A stretch of DNA of 64,000 bases, taken from assembly GCA_035508495.1 (NCBI GenBank), contig DATJMX010000028.1, positions 58,326 through 122,325 of the forward strand. The letters run 5' to 3'. The translations under genes and the position numbers were made by a program. This document shows, one piece after another, positions 1 to 8,476 of the stretch. The stretch is from Candidatus Binataceae bacterium. GTDB lineage: Bacteria; Desulfobacterota; Binatia; Binatales; Binataceae. Under the pieces are notes generated by a model. That model was not told the origin of the DNA, made no database searches, and saw only the letters and a list, made by a program, of their open reading frames with translations. Position 1 is the stretch's first letter. The number at the start of each line of letters is the position of its first letter.

Positions 1-991
1 CCATGCCGACGGACTCCGCGTGGATGCCGTCTCGTCGATGCTGTATCTCGACTATGGACGAAATGGAAATGACTGGATACGCAATAGCCGCGGTGGGAAT
101 GAGAACCTTGAGGCGATCGCATTTATCCGCGAGCTGAACGAAAAATTACACGCGCAATTCCCGGGTATCATCATGTGCGCCGAGGAATCCACCTCGTGGC
201 CGGGTGTGAGCCGGCCACTCTACGTCGGTGGACTGGGGTTCGGGTTCAAATGGGATATGGGCTGGATGCACGACACGCTCGAGTACTTCTCCAAAGATCC
301 GATTCATCGGCGGTTTCATCATCGCGATCTTACGTTCGGCCTGATGTACTCCTGGTTCGAGAATTTCGTCCTGCCCCTGTCGCATGACGAAGTCGTGTAT
401 GGAAAGCGCTCGCTAATCGACAAGATGCCGGGCGATCGCTGGCAGAAATTCGCCAACCTGCGTTCGCTGTATGGCTATATGTGGGCGCGCTCGGGCAAGA
501 AGTTGCTATTCATGGGCGGCGAGTTCGGGCAATGGCGCGAATGGAATCACGATGCGAGCCTCGACTGGCATCTCCTGGCCGAAGCCGATCATCGCCAGTT
601 GCGCGCTCTGGTTCGCGATTTGAATCGCACCTACCGCGCTCAGCCAGCGCTGTGGGAAGCTGATCACGATCCCCACGGATTTCAATGGATCGACGCAAAC
701 AATTCGGACGAGAACGTGATCGCTTTTATTCGCAAGGCGCCGCCCTCGGGACGCCAAGTTATATGCATATGCAACTTTTCGCCTGTCGTCAGGTACGCCT
801 ATCGAATCGGCGTGCCCCATCGTGGAATGTACAAGGAACTGCTCAATACTGACTCTGCGATCTATGGAGGAAGCAACCAGGGCAACGCGGGCGCAGTGAC
901 AGCCGAAGATCGAGCATGGCACCTGTTTCCATACTCGGTCTCACTGACACTGCCGCCCCTCGCGACGCTTTGGCTCGAGGTTCCATCCTAG
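1..991 (+). CDS. glgB: 1,4-alpha-glucan branching enzyme, C-terminal part (5' end outside window)
   Basis: GH13 branching enzyme of cytoplasmic glycogen synthesis: it cuts an alpha-1,4 chain and re-attaches it as an alpha-1,6 branch. The frame is already open at base 2, so the ATG at 20 is internal. [12 protein letters not shown] carries the catalytic Asp nucleophile, CAEEST the acid/base Glu region, and [10 protein letters not shown] the transition-state Asp; [10 protein letters not shown] and the C-terminal beta domain (ending TLWLEVPS) follow. About 329 residues are visible of the usual 630-730, so the CBM48 part and half of the barrel lie to the left. Its TAG stop shares the palindrome CTAG with the stop of the convergent cupin gene. 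Confidence 0.96.
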   Translation, partial: HADGLRVDAVSSMLYLDYGRNGNDWIRNSRGGNENLEAIAFIRELNEKLHAQFPGIIMCAEESTSWPGVSRPLYVGGLGFGFKWDMGWMHDTLEYFSKDPIHRRFHHRDLTFGLMYSWFENFVLPLSHDEVVYGKRSLIDKMPGDRWQKFANLRSLYGYMWARSGKKLLFMGGEFGQWREWNHDASLDWHLLAEADHRQLRALVRDLNRTYRAQPALWEADHDPHGFQWIDANNSDENVIAFIRKAPPSGRQVICICNFSPVVRYAYRIGVPHRGMYKELLNTDSAIYGGSNQGNAGAVTAEDRAWHLFPYSVSLTLPPLATLWLEVPS

Positions 992-1377
992 TCGCGCGAG
1001 TCGCGCCCGCGCCGCGAAGCGCCCTTAACGATGATTCCGCGGAACATCGCCTCGGCATTCATTGCGGGACGATACTCGCCGATGGAGCGCGAGCCCGCGG
1101 GATCGTCGCTCCAAACGGCGTGCGGCGTGCCGATCGGAATCGTCACTTTGTCGCCCGCGCGAAGGAGGCGCTCGACACCAGCGATTCGGCATCGCAGCGT
1201 TCCCGCCAGGACTTCGACCCGCTCCTCTTGTTCGGTGTGGATGTGATCGCGCGGCGCGATCGTGACCTCGCGCGCGAGATATTCCATCCGGAAGAACTCG
1301 CCCTCGGACTGCTCGGCCGAGACGAGCACGATTACCTGATCCTTGTGTTGCGGACGTTCCAACAGCTCCGTGGTCAT
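988..1377 (-). CDS. small cupin-domain protein
   Basis: Single-domain cupin of 129 residues. Cupin motif 1 is visible as [15 protein letters not shown] (His-x-His, then Glu) and motif 2 as [10 protein letters not shown], giving a complete 2-His/Glu/His type metal site. The substrate is unknown; such small cupins are dioxygenases, isomerases or sensors. An ATG lies upstream in frame at 1428, but the ATG at 1377 has a GGAG seven bases before it and begins the conserved part. The gene lies downstream of a same-strand WYL regulator and behind two inverted repeats (1457-1530), so control by that regulator is likely. It converges on glgB and overlaps it by four bases. Confidence 0.8.
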   Translation of the reverse strand: MTTELLERPQHKDQVIVLVSAEQSEGEFFRMEYLAREVTIAPRDHIHTEQEERVEVLAGTLRCRIAGVERLLRAGDKVTIPIGTPHAVWSDDPAGSRSIGEYRPAMNAEAMFRGIIVKGASRRGRDSRD

Positions 1378-1456
1378 GATCTTCTCCTGTTGAAAGGTTG
1401 CGACCTTGGACACGAGGCACTTTACCAATCCGCTTGACGCGAAACGCGCACCGATG

Positions 1457-1530
1457 CTGACAAGCTACTGTCAGGAGACTGCCAGCCCACTACTCGATGA
1501 CTCGAAGATCCTGACACCGATCCGTCAGGA
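1457..1530. promoter_or_regulatory. two inverted-repeat operator candidates (CTGACA-N6-TGTCAG type)
   Basis: Copy 1 is CTGACA-agctac-TGTCAG at 1457-1474, perfect. Copy 2 at 1511-1528 has the same geometry (CTGACA-N6-CGTCAG, one mismatch) inside a longer TCCTGAC-N8-GTCAGGA repeat at 1509-1530. Both lie in the only non-coding gap between the WYL regulator (stop at 1543) and the cupin start (1377), that is, in the cupin promoter region. Binding by the adjacent regulator is inferred. Confidence 0.55.
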
Positions 1531-1542
1531 GCGATTTGTGGG

Positions 1543-2226
1543 TCAGGCTTTTCGAAGAAGCTGGCGAAAGAGATCGTCGGCCGACCGGCCGGGTTCGGAA
1601 TCGAAGATCTGATCGAGAAACTCGACCTCCACCATTCGATCGAGGCGGAAGAAGCGGAAGTCGCTGCGCAACTCGCACCACGATCCGGCGAGCCAGATCG
1701 GTGGATAAAACCACAGCGTGAGCGGACGCACCGTGCGCGTCGTCTCGGTGCCCTTTTCGTCCTGATATTTGAAACGGATCTTACGGCGCGAGTGAATCGC
1801 CGAGCGCAGTGCGGCGAAATCGAACGTTACCTGAATTCGGTGTACATCGACCGGAGCCCACAGCGATTTATCTTCGATGATGCCGCGCAGATGCGCCGGC
1901 AGCACGCTCTCGATCTTCGCCAGCGCCGCGTCGGCCGAACGCCCCAGCTCAGGATCGCTCCAGCTCTGCACCATCCGCGCGCCGAAGACGAGTGCCTCGA
2001 GCTCGCCCGCGCTGAACATCAGCGGCGGCAGATCGTAGCCCTTGCGCAGCGAGTATCCGATTCCGGCCGCGCCTTCGATCGGGACCTTGCTCGCGATCAG
2101 GTCGCCGATATCGCGATAGATCGTGCGCTCGCTGACGCTGAAGTGATCGGCGAGCGAGCGCGCGGTAACAACCTGATTACGGCGCAGGCGCTGGATGATT
2201 TCGAAGAGTCGATCGGCGCGGCGCAT
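1543..2226 (-). CDS. YafY-type transcriptional regulator (HTH_11 + WYL domain)
   Basis: DNA-binding regulator of 227 residues. The N-terminal winged helix-turn-helix (about residues 1-60) shows LADHFSVSERTIYRDIGDL, typical of the DeoR/YafY HTH_11 class, and the WYL sensor domain covers about residues 135-215 (RKIRFKYQDEKG and PLTLWFYPPIWLAGSWCELR, with W-L in place of the canonical W-Y-L). WYL domains bind ligands or nucleic acids and switch the HTH. It is encoded upstream of, and on the same strand as, a small cupin gene whose upstream region carries two matching inverted repeats, suggesting a local regulon. The length is usual for the family. Confidence 0.9.
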   Translation of the reverse strand: MRRADRLFEIIQRLRRNQVVTARSLADHFSVSERTIYRDIGDLIASKVPIEGAAGIGYSLRKGYDLPPLMFSAGELEALVFGARMVQSWSDPELGRSADAALAKIESVLPAHLRGIIEDKSLWAPVDVHRIQVTFDFAALRSAIHSRRKIRFKYQDEKGTETTRTVRPLTLWFYPPIWLAGSWCELRSDFRFFRLDRMVEVEFLDQIFDSEPGRSADDLFRQLLRKA

Positions 2227-2396
2227 CGCGTCACATGCTCCCGGATGATGCTCGGCTCGGCGCGAGCAATCGAGATCGCGAACCTAGCTTACCGGGCCAT
2301 CGACGCAGTTCAACCCTCACTTGATCACAGCGACTTTTCGGACTAACGAGAAAATACCGACGCGTTCAGAGGCAAACGCCGGCAAGGAGAAAAACC

Positions 2397-2852
2397 ATGG
2401 CGCTCCCGCAAGACATAAGCCCCTTCAATTCCGAGTTGATGGATACGCTGGTGGAAGCATCGAAGATGGACTGGATTCCGTCCGCCGACGATCCCAAGCG
2501 CGCGTTCATGAAGATTCTCTGGACCGGCTCGGAGTCCGGCACGTGGGCGGTCCTGCTCAAGTGGCTCAAGGGCTACGTCGCTCCGCAGCACAAGCATCTG
2601 AGCCCGTCGCACACTTTTATACTGTCGGGCAAGTTGCAGGTCCGCACCGGAACCCTGAATGCCGGCGACTACGTTTACGAGGCCAACGGCATGGTCCACG
2701 GCGCGACGACCGCGCTCGAAGACACCGTTTACCTGTTCATCTGCAATGGCGCGGTGCTGTTCTTCGACGACGATGGCTTCACCTCGTACCTGAGCTGGGA
2801 AGAGTTGCGCCGCATCCAGGCGAATTTCGACGCAGCAAAAAAAGCCGCATAG
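2397..2852 (+). CDS. cupin protein of the 2,4'-dihydroxyacetophenone dioxygenase/ChrR-like type
   Basis: Cytoplasmic cupin of 151 residues without a signal peptide. The metal site looks like the 3-His type: QHKH (His-x-His, no following cupin Glu) in motif 1 and GMVHG in motif 2. 3-His cupins include the C-C-cleaving dioxygenases Dke1 and 2,4'-dihydroxyacetophenone dioxygenase, and the tail (NGAVLFFDDDG) resembles the latter family; the real substrate cannot be told. AAGGAG lies eight bases before the ATG. An amidohydrolase follows after 18 bases on the same strand, so the two are probably one catabolic operon. Confidence 0.75.
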   Translation: MALPQDISPFNSELMDTLVEASKMDWIPSADDPKRAFMKILWTGSESGTWAVLLKWLKGYVAPQHKHLSPSHTFILSGKLQVRTGTLNAGDYVYEANGMVHGATTALEDTVYLFICNGAVLFFDDDGFTSYLSWEELRRIQANFDAAKKAA

Positions 2853-2870
2853 CATCGCGCGGAGTTTGCG

Positions 2871-4016
2871 ATGAAGTACGATTTCATCTCGGCCGATTGC
2901 CACATCGATTTGATCTGGCTGCCTCCCGATCTGTTCACGTCAAACGCGCGTGCGGATTTGAGGTCCCGCATGCCGCACGTAGTCGATACGCGGCGCGGCA
3001 AGATGTGGGTCGCGGACAACGGCGCCAGGTTCGGCCTGATGAACGGGATGGGCTCGGCGGGACGCGAATACGTGCCGGGGCAGATTCATCGATCCGATCG
3101 GATGGCATCGACGGGACTATACGATGACGGCCGCAAAGGCATCCGCCGACTGACCGATACAGAGCTGCGGCTCAAGGACCAGGAGCGCGACGGCGTTCAG
3201 GCCGAGGTGCTGTACGGCGTGCTCGGTGCGAGCATGCGTCTCAACGACGATGAAGCGGCGACCGAGATGCTGCGCGTTTACAATGAATGGCTCGCGGACT
3301 TCTGCCGCGCGCATCCCGATCGTTACGCGGGCCTCGCATCGATTCCAAGTCACAGCATCGAGGCCGCGGTCGAAGAAGTGAAGCGCGTCGCCAAGGCGAG
3401 CGTGCTGCGCGGCCTCGATATCGCCAATCGCCCCGACATCACGCCCTTCTGGGATCCGTGCTGGGAGCCGCTATGGAGCGCCGCCGAGGAGGCGAAGCTG
3501 CCGATTCATCTGCATACCATCGGCAGCACGCTGCCCGATCTGAGCAAGCTCGCACCCAAGGTCGCACGCGCCGCATTCGCCGCGATGATCAGCAGCTTCC
3601 AGATGTACATGGCGATTCCGCTGATGGGCATAATCTTCAGCGGCGCGCTGGAGCATCACCCGGGGCTCAAGGTCGTCATCGGCGAGAGCGGCATCGGATG
3701 GATTCCGTACGTGCTCGATCACATGGACCTCGAATGGGACGACCAGTTCCACGACCTCGATCTGAAGTTCAAGCCGAGCGAGTACTGGCACCGTCAATGC
3801 TACGCGACCTACCAGAGCGATCGTATCGGCATCAAGCTGCTCGACGAGATCGGCGAAGATAACATCATGTGGGGCTCGGACTTCCCGCATCCCGACGGCA
3901 TCTGGCCCGATTCGCAGGAGTTCATCGCGCGCGAGCTCGGCCACCTGCCGGCCGCAACACGACACAAGATCGTGTGCGGCAACGCCGCCAAGCTGTACGG
4001 CTTCGCGACGAATTGA
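2871..4016 (+). CDS. metal-dependent amidohydrolase (Amidohydro_2/ACMSD-like)
   Basis: TIM-barrel hydrolase or decarboxylase of 381 residues from the Amidohydro_2 group that includes ACMSD and gamma-resorcylate decarboxylase. The N-terminus has SADCHID in place of the usual H-x-H ligand pair, a variant common in this subgroup; LPIHLHT gives the mid-barrel His, GESGIGWIPY and WGSDFPHPDG the late Glu and Asp/His motifs. The product is probably cytoplasmic and may process an aromatic or heterocyclic acid together with the upstream cupin. A paralog at 62136 has the same architecture, and both lie near a D-aminoacylase-type gene. Confidence 0.88.
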   Translation: MKYDFISADCHIDLIWLPPDLFTSNARADLRSRMPHVVDTRRGKMWVADNGARFGLMNGMGSAGREYVPGQIHRSDRMASTGLYDDGRKGIRRLTDTELRLKDQERDGVQAEVLYGVLGASMRLNDDEAATEMLRVYNEWLADFCRAHPDRYAGLASIPSHSIEAAVEEVKRVAKASVLRGLDIANRPDITPFWDPCWEPLWSAAEEAKLPIHLHTIGSTLPDLSKLAPKVARAAFAAMISSFQMYMAIPLMGIIFSGALEHHPGLKVVIGESGIGWIPYVLDHMDLEWDDQFHDLDLKFKPSEYWHRQCYATYQSDRIGIKLLDEIGEDNIMWGSDFPHPDGIWPDSQEFIARELGHLPAATRHKIVCGNAAKLYGFATN

Positions 4017-4052
4017 CGCATCCAGCAAGGGATCGACGCGAATCGCTGTTGT

Positions 4053-4108
4053 ATAGCCTCTCCCGGTTTGCGGCTTCCACCTGCGGCGTCAGCCGCTGGC
4101 GAGGTTAT
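4053..4108 (+). repeat. dispersed palindromic element, copy A (REP/MITE-like)
   Basis: A ~55-bp imperfect palindrome between convergent genes. Terminal inverted repeats are ATAGCCTCTCC and the complement of GGCGAGGTTAT (9 of 11 match); inside is a hairpin GCGGCT-tc-CACC-tgc-GGCG-tc-AGCCGC. An inverted copy with about 89 percent identity is at 37757-37811, where the inner stem is perfect (CGCC/GGCG). Confidence 0.75.
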
Positions 4109-4115
4109 CTGCGCG

Positions 4116-5015
4116 TCAGCATTCGGCGAAGAATCGCAGCACTGCCTCCAGGAGCGCGCGGGGATTGTCGCCTTGCACGTTGTGGCCTGCGTTTTCGATC
4201 GTTATCGTCCGGCCATTCGGCAGCGACTTGGCAAAGCGAGCTGCCGATTCGTCGCTCAGGACGTCGCTCCTGGCGCCGCGCACTATCAGCGTCGGGCATT
4301 TGATCTTTGATATTTCCGATGCGAGGGATGCGCGCTCTTCACCGAACCTTTTCATCGCATCTTCCGAGCGGCGGCGCTGATCGTGTTTGAAGCCCCACTT
4401 GCCGTTCGGCGCTTGCCGCAGATTGTAGTGGAGGCTGCGGCGGAGCACGGCGGGATCGCGCAGCGAATTGAATTTTACGGCGCGCGCCAGGAACTCATCC
4501 GGTGAATCGAGCTCGGGCGTCGAGGCGAAGTCGCGAATGCGTTCCGCGCCCGCGGCGCTCACCTCGGGACCGACATCGACGATCACCATCGCACGCATCG
4601 CGTCGCTGTAACGAGTCGCATAGGCAATCGAGTTGAGCCCACCCATCGATTGCCCAACGAGGATCGGCCGCTGTAATCCCAGCGCCGCGACGAATCCTTC
4701 GATATCGCCCAGATGCGACGCGATTCGGTAATCGACCGCGGGCGACCACTCGCTGTCACCATGCCCACGTTGATCGAGCGCGATGCATCGGTAACGATCG
4801 CGCAGCATCAGCGCGACGCAGTCCCACGTATGTGCCGTCAGGCCGCCGCCGTGCAGGAAAAGAATCGGCGTCCCCGAGCCGCCCCAGTCGAGGTAGTGAA
4901 ACCGCATCGCGCCGACGATCATTTGGTGATCCGTTGGCAGCGCGACTTCGGATGGGTTGAGATCGGCGATTCGAAGCGCGGTGCGGAACATCTCGAGTTC
5001 TTCGGCGTGAGTCAT
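4116..5015 (-). CDS. alpha/beta-fold hydrolase
   Basis: Serine hydrolase of 299 residues with the Abhydrolase_1 fold. FLHGGGLTAHTWD forms the oxyanion-hole strand, GQSMGGLNS holds the nucleophile Ser, RGARSDVLS the likely acid loop, and NAGHNVQGDNP the catalytic His. Esterase, C-C hydrolase and haloperoxidase-like members look alike, so the substrate is open. An earlier in-frame ATG exists at 5057, but the ATG at 5015 has a perfect AGGAGG seven bases upstream and is chosen. The gene lies downstream of the D-aminoacylase-type gene but is separated from it by a strong terminator-like hairpin, so it is probably transcribed alone. Confidence 0.9.
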   Translation of the reverse strand: MTHAEELEMFRTALRIADLNPSEVALPTDHQMIVGAMRFHYLDWGGSGTPILFLHGGGLTAHTWDCVALMLRDRYRCIALDQRGHGDSEWSPAVDYRIASHLGDIEGFVAALGLQRPILVGQSMGGLNSIAYATRYSDAMRAMVIVDVGPEVSAAGAERIRDFASTPELDSPDEFLARAVKFNSLRDPAVLRRSLHYNLRQAPNGKWGFKHDQRRRSEDAMKRFGEERASLASEISKIKCPTLIVRGARSDVLSDESAARFAKSLPNGRTITIENAGHNVQGDNPRALLEAVLRFFAEC

Positions 5016-5055
5016 TTCGCATTCCTCCTGCGTCGATCCGATGTCCGACAAATAC

Positions 5056-5088
5056 AACGCGGCGGATACCGATGGTACCCGCCGCGTT
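5056..5088. terminator. bidirectional intrinsic terminator-like hairpin
   Basis: A 15-bp stem, AACGCGGCGGATACC paired with GGTACCCGCCGCGTT across a three-base GAT loop, with one mismatch (a G-T wobble on one strand). It follows the stop of the D-aminoacylase-type gene on the minus strand, where TTGTATTT comes next. Confidence 0.75.
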
Positions 5089-5116
5089 TCTTACTGACTA
5101 TGAACCGCTTCGATAC

Positions 5117-6823
5117 CTAGGCGGATACTCCGTGGCGCAGCACCTGGCCCGACGTGGCGCCCGTGAAACGATCGCCTTCCCACGTGATCTGTCCGTTGAC
5201 GATCACATGGCTGTAGCCCTCGGCACGCTGCACCCGGCGCCATTCGTCGCCCGGCAGATCGTGCGCGATTTCAACCGGCAGCACCTTCAGCTTCTCGAGG
5301 TTGTAAACGACGATATCAGCCGGTGCGCCTTCACGCAGGAAGCCGCGATCCTTGAACCCGGCGCAGAACGCGGGCAAGCCCGACATGCGCCAGTGGATGT
5401 CTTCGAGGCTGAGCCACTGCTTCTCGCGTGCGAAGCGGATAAGACCCTCGGTCGGATAGCGTCCCGCGGTCAGGAACTTCGTATGCGCACCGCCGTCGGA
5501 AACGCCGAACGTGATGTAAGGATAATCGAGCAGCTCCTTCATCAGGTCGGACGAGTTCACCGCGGGCGCGAAGAACTCCGTCTTGAGATTTTCCGACACC
5601 GCAATATCGAGCATCGTGTCGACGACGTCCTTGCCCGTATCCTGCGCGGCGAGACGCAGCGTCATTCCTTCGAAACGCTTATTCTCGGGCTTCGAGCATT
5701 CGGTGATGATGATCTCGTCGAAGTAGTTCGTGATCAGACTCTCGCGCGGCATCTGCGACTTGAGCGCTGCACGGCGGCGAGGATCGCCGAGCTTCTCGGT
5801 GCGCTCGTTGACGGTGCCCGTGGTCGCATCCCGCCACGCATCTGAATCGTCGAACAGGTTCCAGTCTTCGAAGGTGAACGTGAGGCCGGCGTCGGTTGTC
5901 GTGCCCTGTCCGTAAACCGGCAGCCCCTTCTGACGGCAGCGCTCCAGCCACTTCATCGTGTTGCGATGGCGATGCGGGAAGCGATCGTTGGTGACGAGGG
6001 CTTCGTACATGATCGGGCGTCCGCTGACTTCCGCGATCTTCTCGAAATGGTCCGCGTCCTTCTTCGGATCCCAGCTCGCGAGCGTGAGTTCCTGGAAACC
6101 CTCGCCGCGCTCGCCGAGCACGCGCGCCATCTCGAGGCACGTCTCGTCGTGCATCACGTCGGTGTTCATCGGCGAGCCGTCATAGTCGCGCTGCACAGCG
6201 CTCGGTCCGCCGGGGATGAGCCGCTGCGCCGACCATCCACATGCGCCCGCGTCCATCGCCTCGTGCAGGATGCGCCGCATCTCGGCATGTTCTTTATCCG
6301 TTGGCATCCTGCCGGTCTTCGATTCTTCGATTCCCATGACGTAGCCAAGTACCGGATTCATCGGCACATACGGAAGCAGGTTAATGCCCTTGGGAAGCTG
6401 ATCGAGCTTGTCCATGAACTGCGGATAGGTTTCCCAATCGAAAGGCATCGCCGCCTGCATCGCGCCCAGCGGAATCGCCTCGGTGCGGACCATTGTCAGC
6501 ATCGCGCGCTCGGCATCCTTGGGCCGCACGGGAGCGAAGCCGAAGCCGCAGTTTCCGATCACGACTGAAGTGATGCCGTGATAGCCGGAAATCGTGAGGT
6601 AAGGATCCCAGAAAATCTGGGCGTCGTAGTGAGTGTGGAGATCGATGAAGCCGGGGGCGACGATCTGGCCGTCGGCATCGACCACCTTCGCGCCCTGATG
6701 CGATGCGATGCGGCCGATCTTCGCGATACGCCCGTTTTTGATCCCGATGTCGCTGCGAAAGCGTGGCGCCCGCGTGCCGTCCACCACCATGCCGTTTTTA
6801 ATGACGATGTCGAATTCCGCCAT
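5117..6823 (-). CDS. D-aminoacylase-type amidohydrolase (N-acyl-D-amino-acid deacylase family)
   Basis: Amidohydrolase of 568 residues in the urease-like superfamily. PGFIDLHTHYDAQIFWDP gives the HxH metal motif, GNCGFGFAP and a late GVSDGGAHTKF the distal His and Asp, and the composite beta-sandwich is formed by both ends (start IVIKNGMVVDG, end AEGYSHVIVNGQITWEGD). Relatives hydrolyse N-acyl-D-amino acids, but this HTHYDAQ subgroup is largely uncharacterised. A GTG six bases upstream (6829) is in frame; the ATG at 6823 is preferred because GAGG precedes it. A paralog is at 60199-61899. The promoter region may hold the palindrome at 6909. Confidence 0.88.
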   Translation of the reverse strand: MAEFDIVIKNGMVVDGTRAPRFRSDIGIKNGRIAKIGRIASHQGAKVVDADGQIVAPGFIDLHTHYDAQIFWDPYLTISGYHGITSVVIGNCGFGFAPVRPKDAERAMLTMVRTEAIPLGAMQAAMPFDWETYPQFMDKLDQLPKGINLLPYVPMNPVLGYVMGIEESKTGRMPTDKEHAEMRRILHEAMDAGACGWSAQRLIPGGPSAVQRDYDGSPMNTDVMHDETCLEMARVLGERGEGFQELTLASWDPKKDADHFEKIAEVSGRPIMYEALVTNDRFPHRHRNTMKWLERCRQKGLPVYGQGTTTDAGLTFTFEDWNLFDDSDAWRDATTGTVNERTEKLGDPRRRAALKSQMPRESLITNYFDEIIITECSKPENKRFEGMTLRLAAQDTGKDVVDTMLDIAVSENLKTEFFAPAVNSSDLMKELLDYPYITFGVSDGGAHTKFLTAGRYPTEGLIRFAREKQWLSLEDIHWRMSGLPAFCAGFKDRGFLREGAPADIVVYNLEKLKVLPVEIAHDLPGDEWRRVQRAEGYSHVIVNGQITWEGDRFTGATSGQVLRHGVSA

Positions 6824-6908
6824 GAGCACACCTCTTATGGTGAGAGTTGATCCGTGCAGATTCTTAACGATTGAGTTCAGTTCTACTTATTCTTCAAAGA
6901 AAAAACAA

Positions 6909-6918
6909 ACCGATCGGT
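6909..6918. promoter_or_regulatory. palindrome ACCGATCGGT, operator candidate
   Basis: A perfect 10-bp palindrome within an AT-rich stretch (about 6890-6955), 86 bases upstream of the D-aminoacylase-type start. Its form resembles TetR-family operators (AAACCGATCGGT). No TetR gene is visible in the window, so any regulator is encoded elsewhere. Confidence 0.35.
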
Positions 6919-6990
6919 ATGCTTTTGTTTACCCGTTAAAGCTTTTTCCAGGGCGCAAATTTGAGCTCGCCGCGCCCCGAGTCCTGCCGC

Positions 6991-7476
6991 TCAATATTGA
7001 ACGCGGCCCGGCATGTTTTTGTACTTTTTCCAGATCTCGACGGCCTCTTCGCGCATGATCTGCTCGGCAGGCATCGAGCGCTCCAGCGTGGGCTGCCTGA
7101 GCTCGGCATAGATCATTGTGTCATCGAAGTTTCCGTATTCGAGCGCGTCTTGGACTGTGGCGGCGTAATAGATTTTCGCGAGCCCCGCCCAGTAGGCCGC
7201 GGCCGCGCACATCGGACAGCATTCGGCACTCGAGTAGAGCGTGCATCCGGTGAGCTTGAAGCGGCCGACCTTCTTGCACGCCTTGCGAATCGCTTCCATC
7301 TCGCCGTGCCAGGTCGGATCGTTTTCGGCGACGACGCGGTTTTGTCCCTCGGCAAGGATGTTGCCGTTCGGATCGACGATCACGGTGCCGAAAACTCCGC
7401 CCGCCTTTTTCACGAGCGCGGTGTCGGCGGAAAGCTCGATCGCGCGCGCCATGAACTTTTTATCCTGCTCTGTCAT
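6991..7476 (-). CDS. nucleoside/base deaminase, guanine-deaminase-like (CDA fold)
   Basis: Zinc-dependent deaminase of 161 residues. WHGEMEAIRKA provides the zinc His and proton-shuttle Glu, SSAECCPMCAAA the two Cys ligands (P-C-x2-C). The length and C-terminus fit the Bacillus GuaD-type guanine deaminase branch better than TadA, although cytosine or tRNA adenosine deaminase activity is not excluded. GGGAG lies before the ATG. It is the last gene of a minus-strand operon with a molybdenum hydroxylase; guanine deaminase makes xanthine, the substrate of xanthine dehydrogenase, which supports a purine-breakdown role by inference. Confidence 0.82.
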   Translation of the reverse strand: MTEQDKKFMARAIELSADTALVKKAGGVFGTVIVDPNGNILAEGQNRVVAENDPTWHGEMEAIRKACKKVGRFKLTGCTLYSSAECCPMCAAAAYWAGLAKIYYAATVQDALEYGNFDDTMIYAELRQPTLERSMPAEQIMREEAVEIWKKYKNMPGRVQY

Positions 7477-7507
7477 CGCAATACTCCCACGGCGGAAATC
7501 GCTCGCC

Positions 7508-8467
7508 TCATAAAAGATACGAGAATGTTACAAGCTCAATCGCATAGAGCGCTGTCACCAGCGCTGCACCCGCACCGTCGATCCATTTAGAGCGATCCGC
7601 CGCCGGCAATATCCACCATCGCATGAAGCGGACGAGCAGCGGCATTGCAGGCCACGCCAGCAGCACCACGCTTATAATGTTGCCGATGAACGTCGCCTCG
7701 GCAGAGTTGAACGCGGTCAGATGCGGCCTCAGGTAATGGATTTCGAGCGCGACGATCGGAAACAACATCAGCAACACGAGCATCGACTGCTTCCACGCCG
7801 GCGGTGAATTGCCCGACGCCGGATCGCTCGGAAACCATCCGGAAAAAGCCGACGGCATACGATGATGCTCCCAGGTCTTTACCAGTTCGGCGTGTTCACG
7901 CAGCAGATCGCGGCGGACGTCGGAGTCGAGCCACGCATCGAGCTGCTCGGCCGTCGTAAAGCGCACGAGCGTCGTCCAGTAGTGCTGGCGATCGGAAGCC
8001 GGCGGCTGCAGAAAGCCGCCGCGATAGCCGGGGAACGCGGCCTCGGCACGATGAATCTTTTCGGCCCACCGCTGATACTCGCTGTCCTTGCCGGGTCTGA
8101 CGTAGGTTGTCACGACTTCCGTGACAAGACCATCAACGGAATCTCCCGCGATCTGTTCCTCGGATATTGCTGCAGCGTCGTTTTGATCGACCAGCGTTCG
8201 CGCTTTTTCGAGGAGCTCGCGATGACGCGGCGAAGATCGCCATGCTTCCATCGCCACGGCGCTGCGAAAATGCTGGCTCAAAGTCCACTGCGATGAACCC
8301 GTCGAACCTGCAGCAGCATTCAATTCCGCGCTGATAAAACCCTCGCGCCCCGCAGCCGCGGTCATCATCGTAGCGTGCCATGAAGAGAATTCGGCAACCG
8401 CATCCGGCCGCACCTTCAACGTCGTGACAAGAGATACCGGGGAACGATCGTGCGTCGCGGAGTTCAT
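7508..8467 (-). CDS. membrane-anchored tandem ABM-domain protein (COG3224-like)
   Basis: A 319-residue protein with two antibiotic-biosynthesis-monooxygenase-like ferredoxin folds (about residues 10-100 and 112-205; each shows the F/Y-x2-W helix, FSSWHATM and YQRWAEKI) followed by three hydrophobic segments (about 228-250, 262-290 and 300-319). ABM folds in this group are often cofactor-free oxygenases or heme/quinone binders, but the COG3224 type has no settled function. It sits nine bases after the molybdenum-hydroxylase large subunit and 31 bases before the deaminase, so it is probably co-transcribed and may anchor or feed electrons to that enzyme at the membrane; that role is speculative. 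Confidence 0.8.
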   Translation of the reverse strand: MNSATHDRSPVSLVTTLKVRPDAVAEFSSWHATMMTAAAGREGFISAELNAAAGSTGSSQWTLSQHFRSAVAMEAWRSSPRHRELLEKARTLVDQNDAAAISEEQIAGDSVDGLVTEVVTTYVRPGKDSEYQRWAEKIHRAEAAFPGYRGGFLQPPASDRQHYWTTLVRFTTAEQLDAWLDSDVRRDLLREHAELVKTWEHHRMPSAFSGWFPSDPASGNSPPAWKQSMLVLLMLFPIVALEIHYLRPHLTAFNSAEATFIGNIISVVLLAWPAMPLLVRFMRWWILPAADRSKWIDGAGAALVTALYAIELVTFSYLL

Positions 8468-8476
8468 ATTTTGATC

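Noticed and set aside
5117..6823. Dihydropyrimidinase/hydantoinase
   Set aside because: The GNCGFG signature and the length fit the D-aminoacylase branch; the carboxylated-lysine region of hydantoinases is not recognisable.
7508..8467. Polyketide-tailoring monooxygenase and a secondary-metabolite cluster
   Set aside because: Two ABM folds with membrane segments match the COG3224 type, and there is no polyketide synthase or peptide synthetase in the window.
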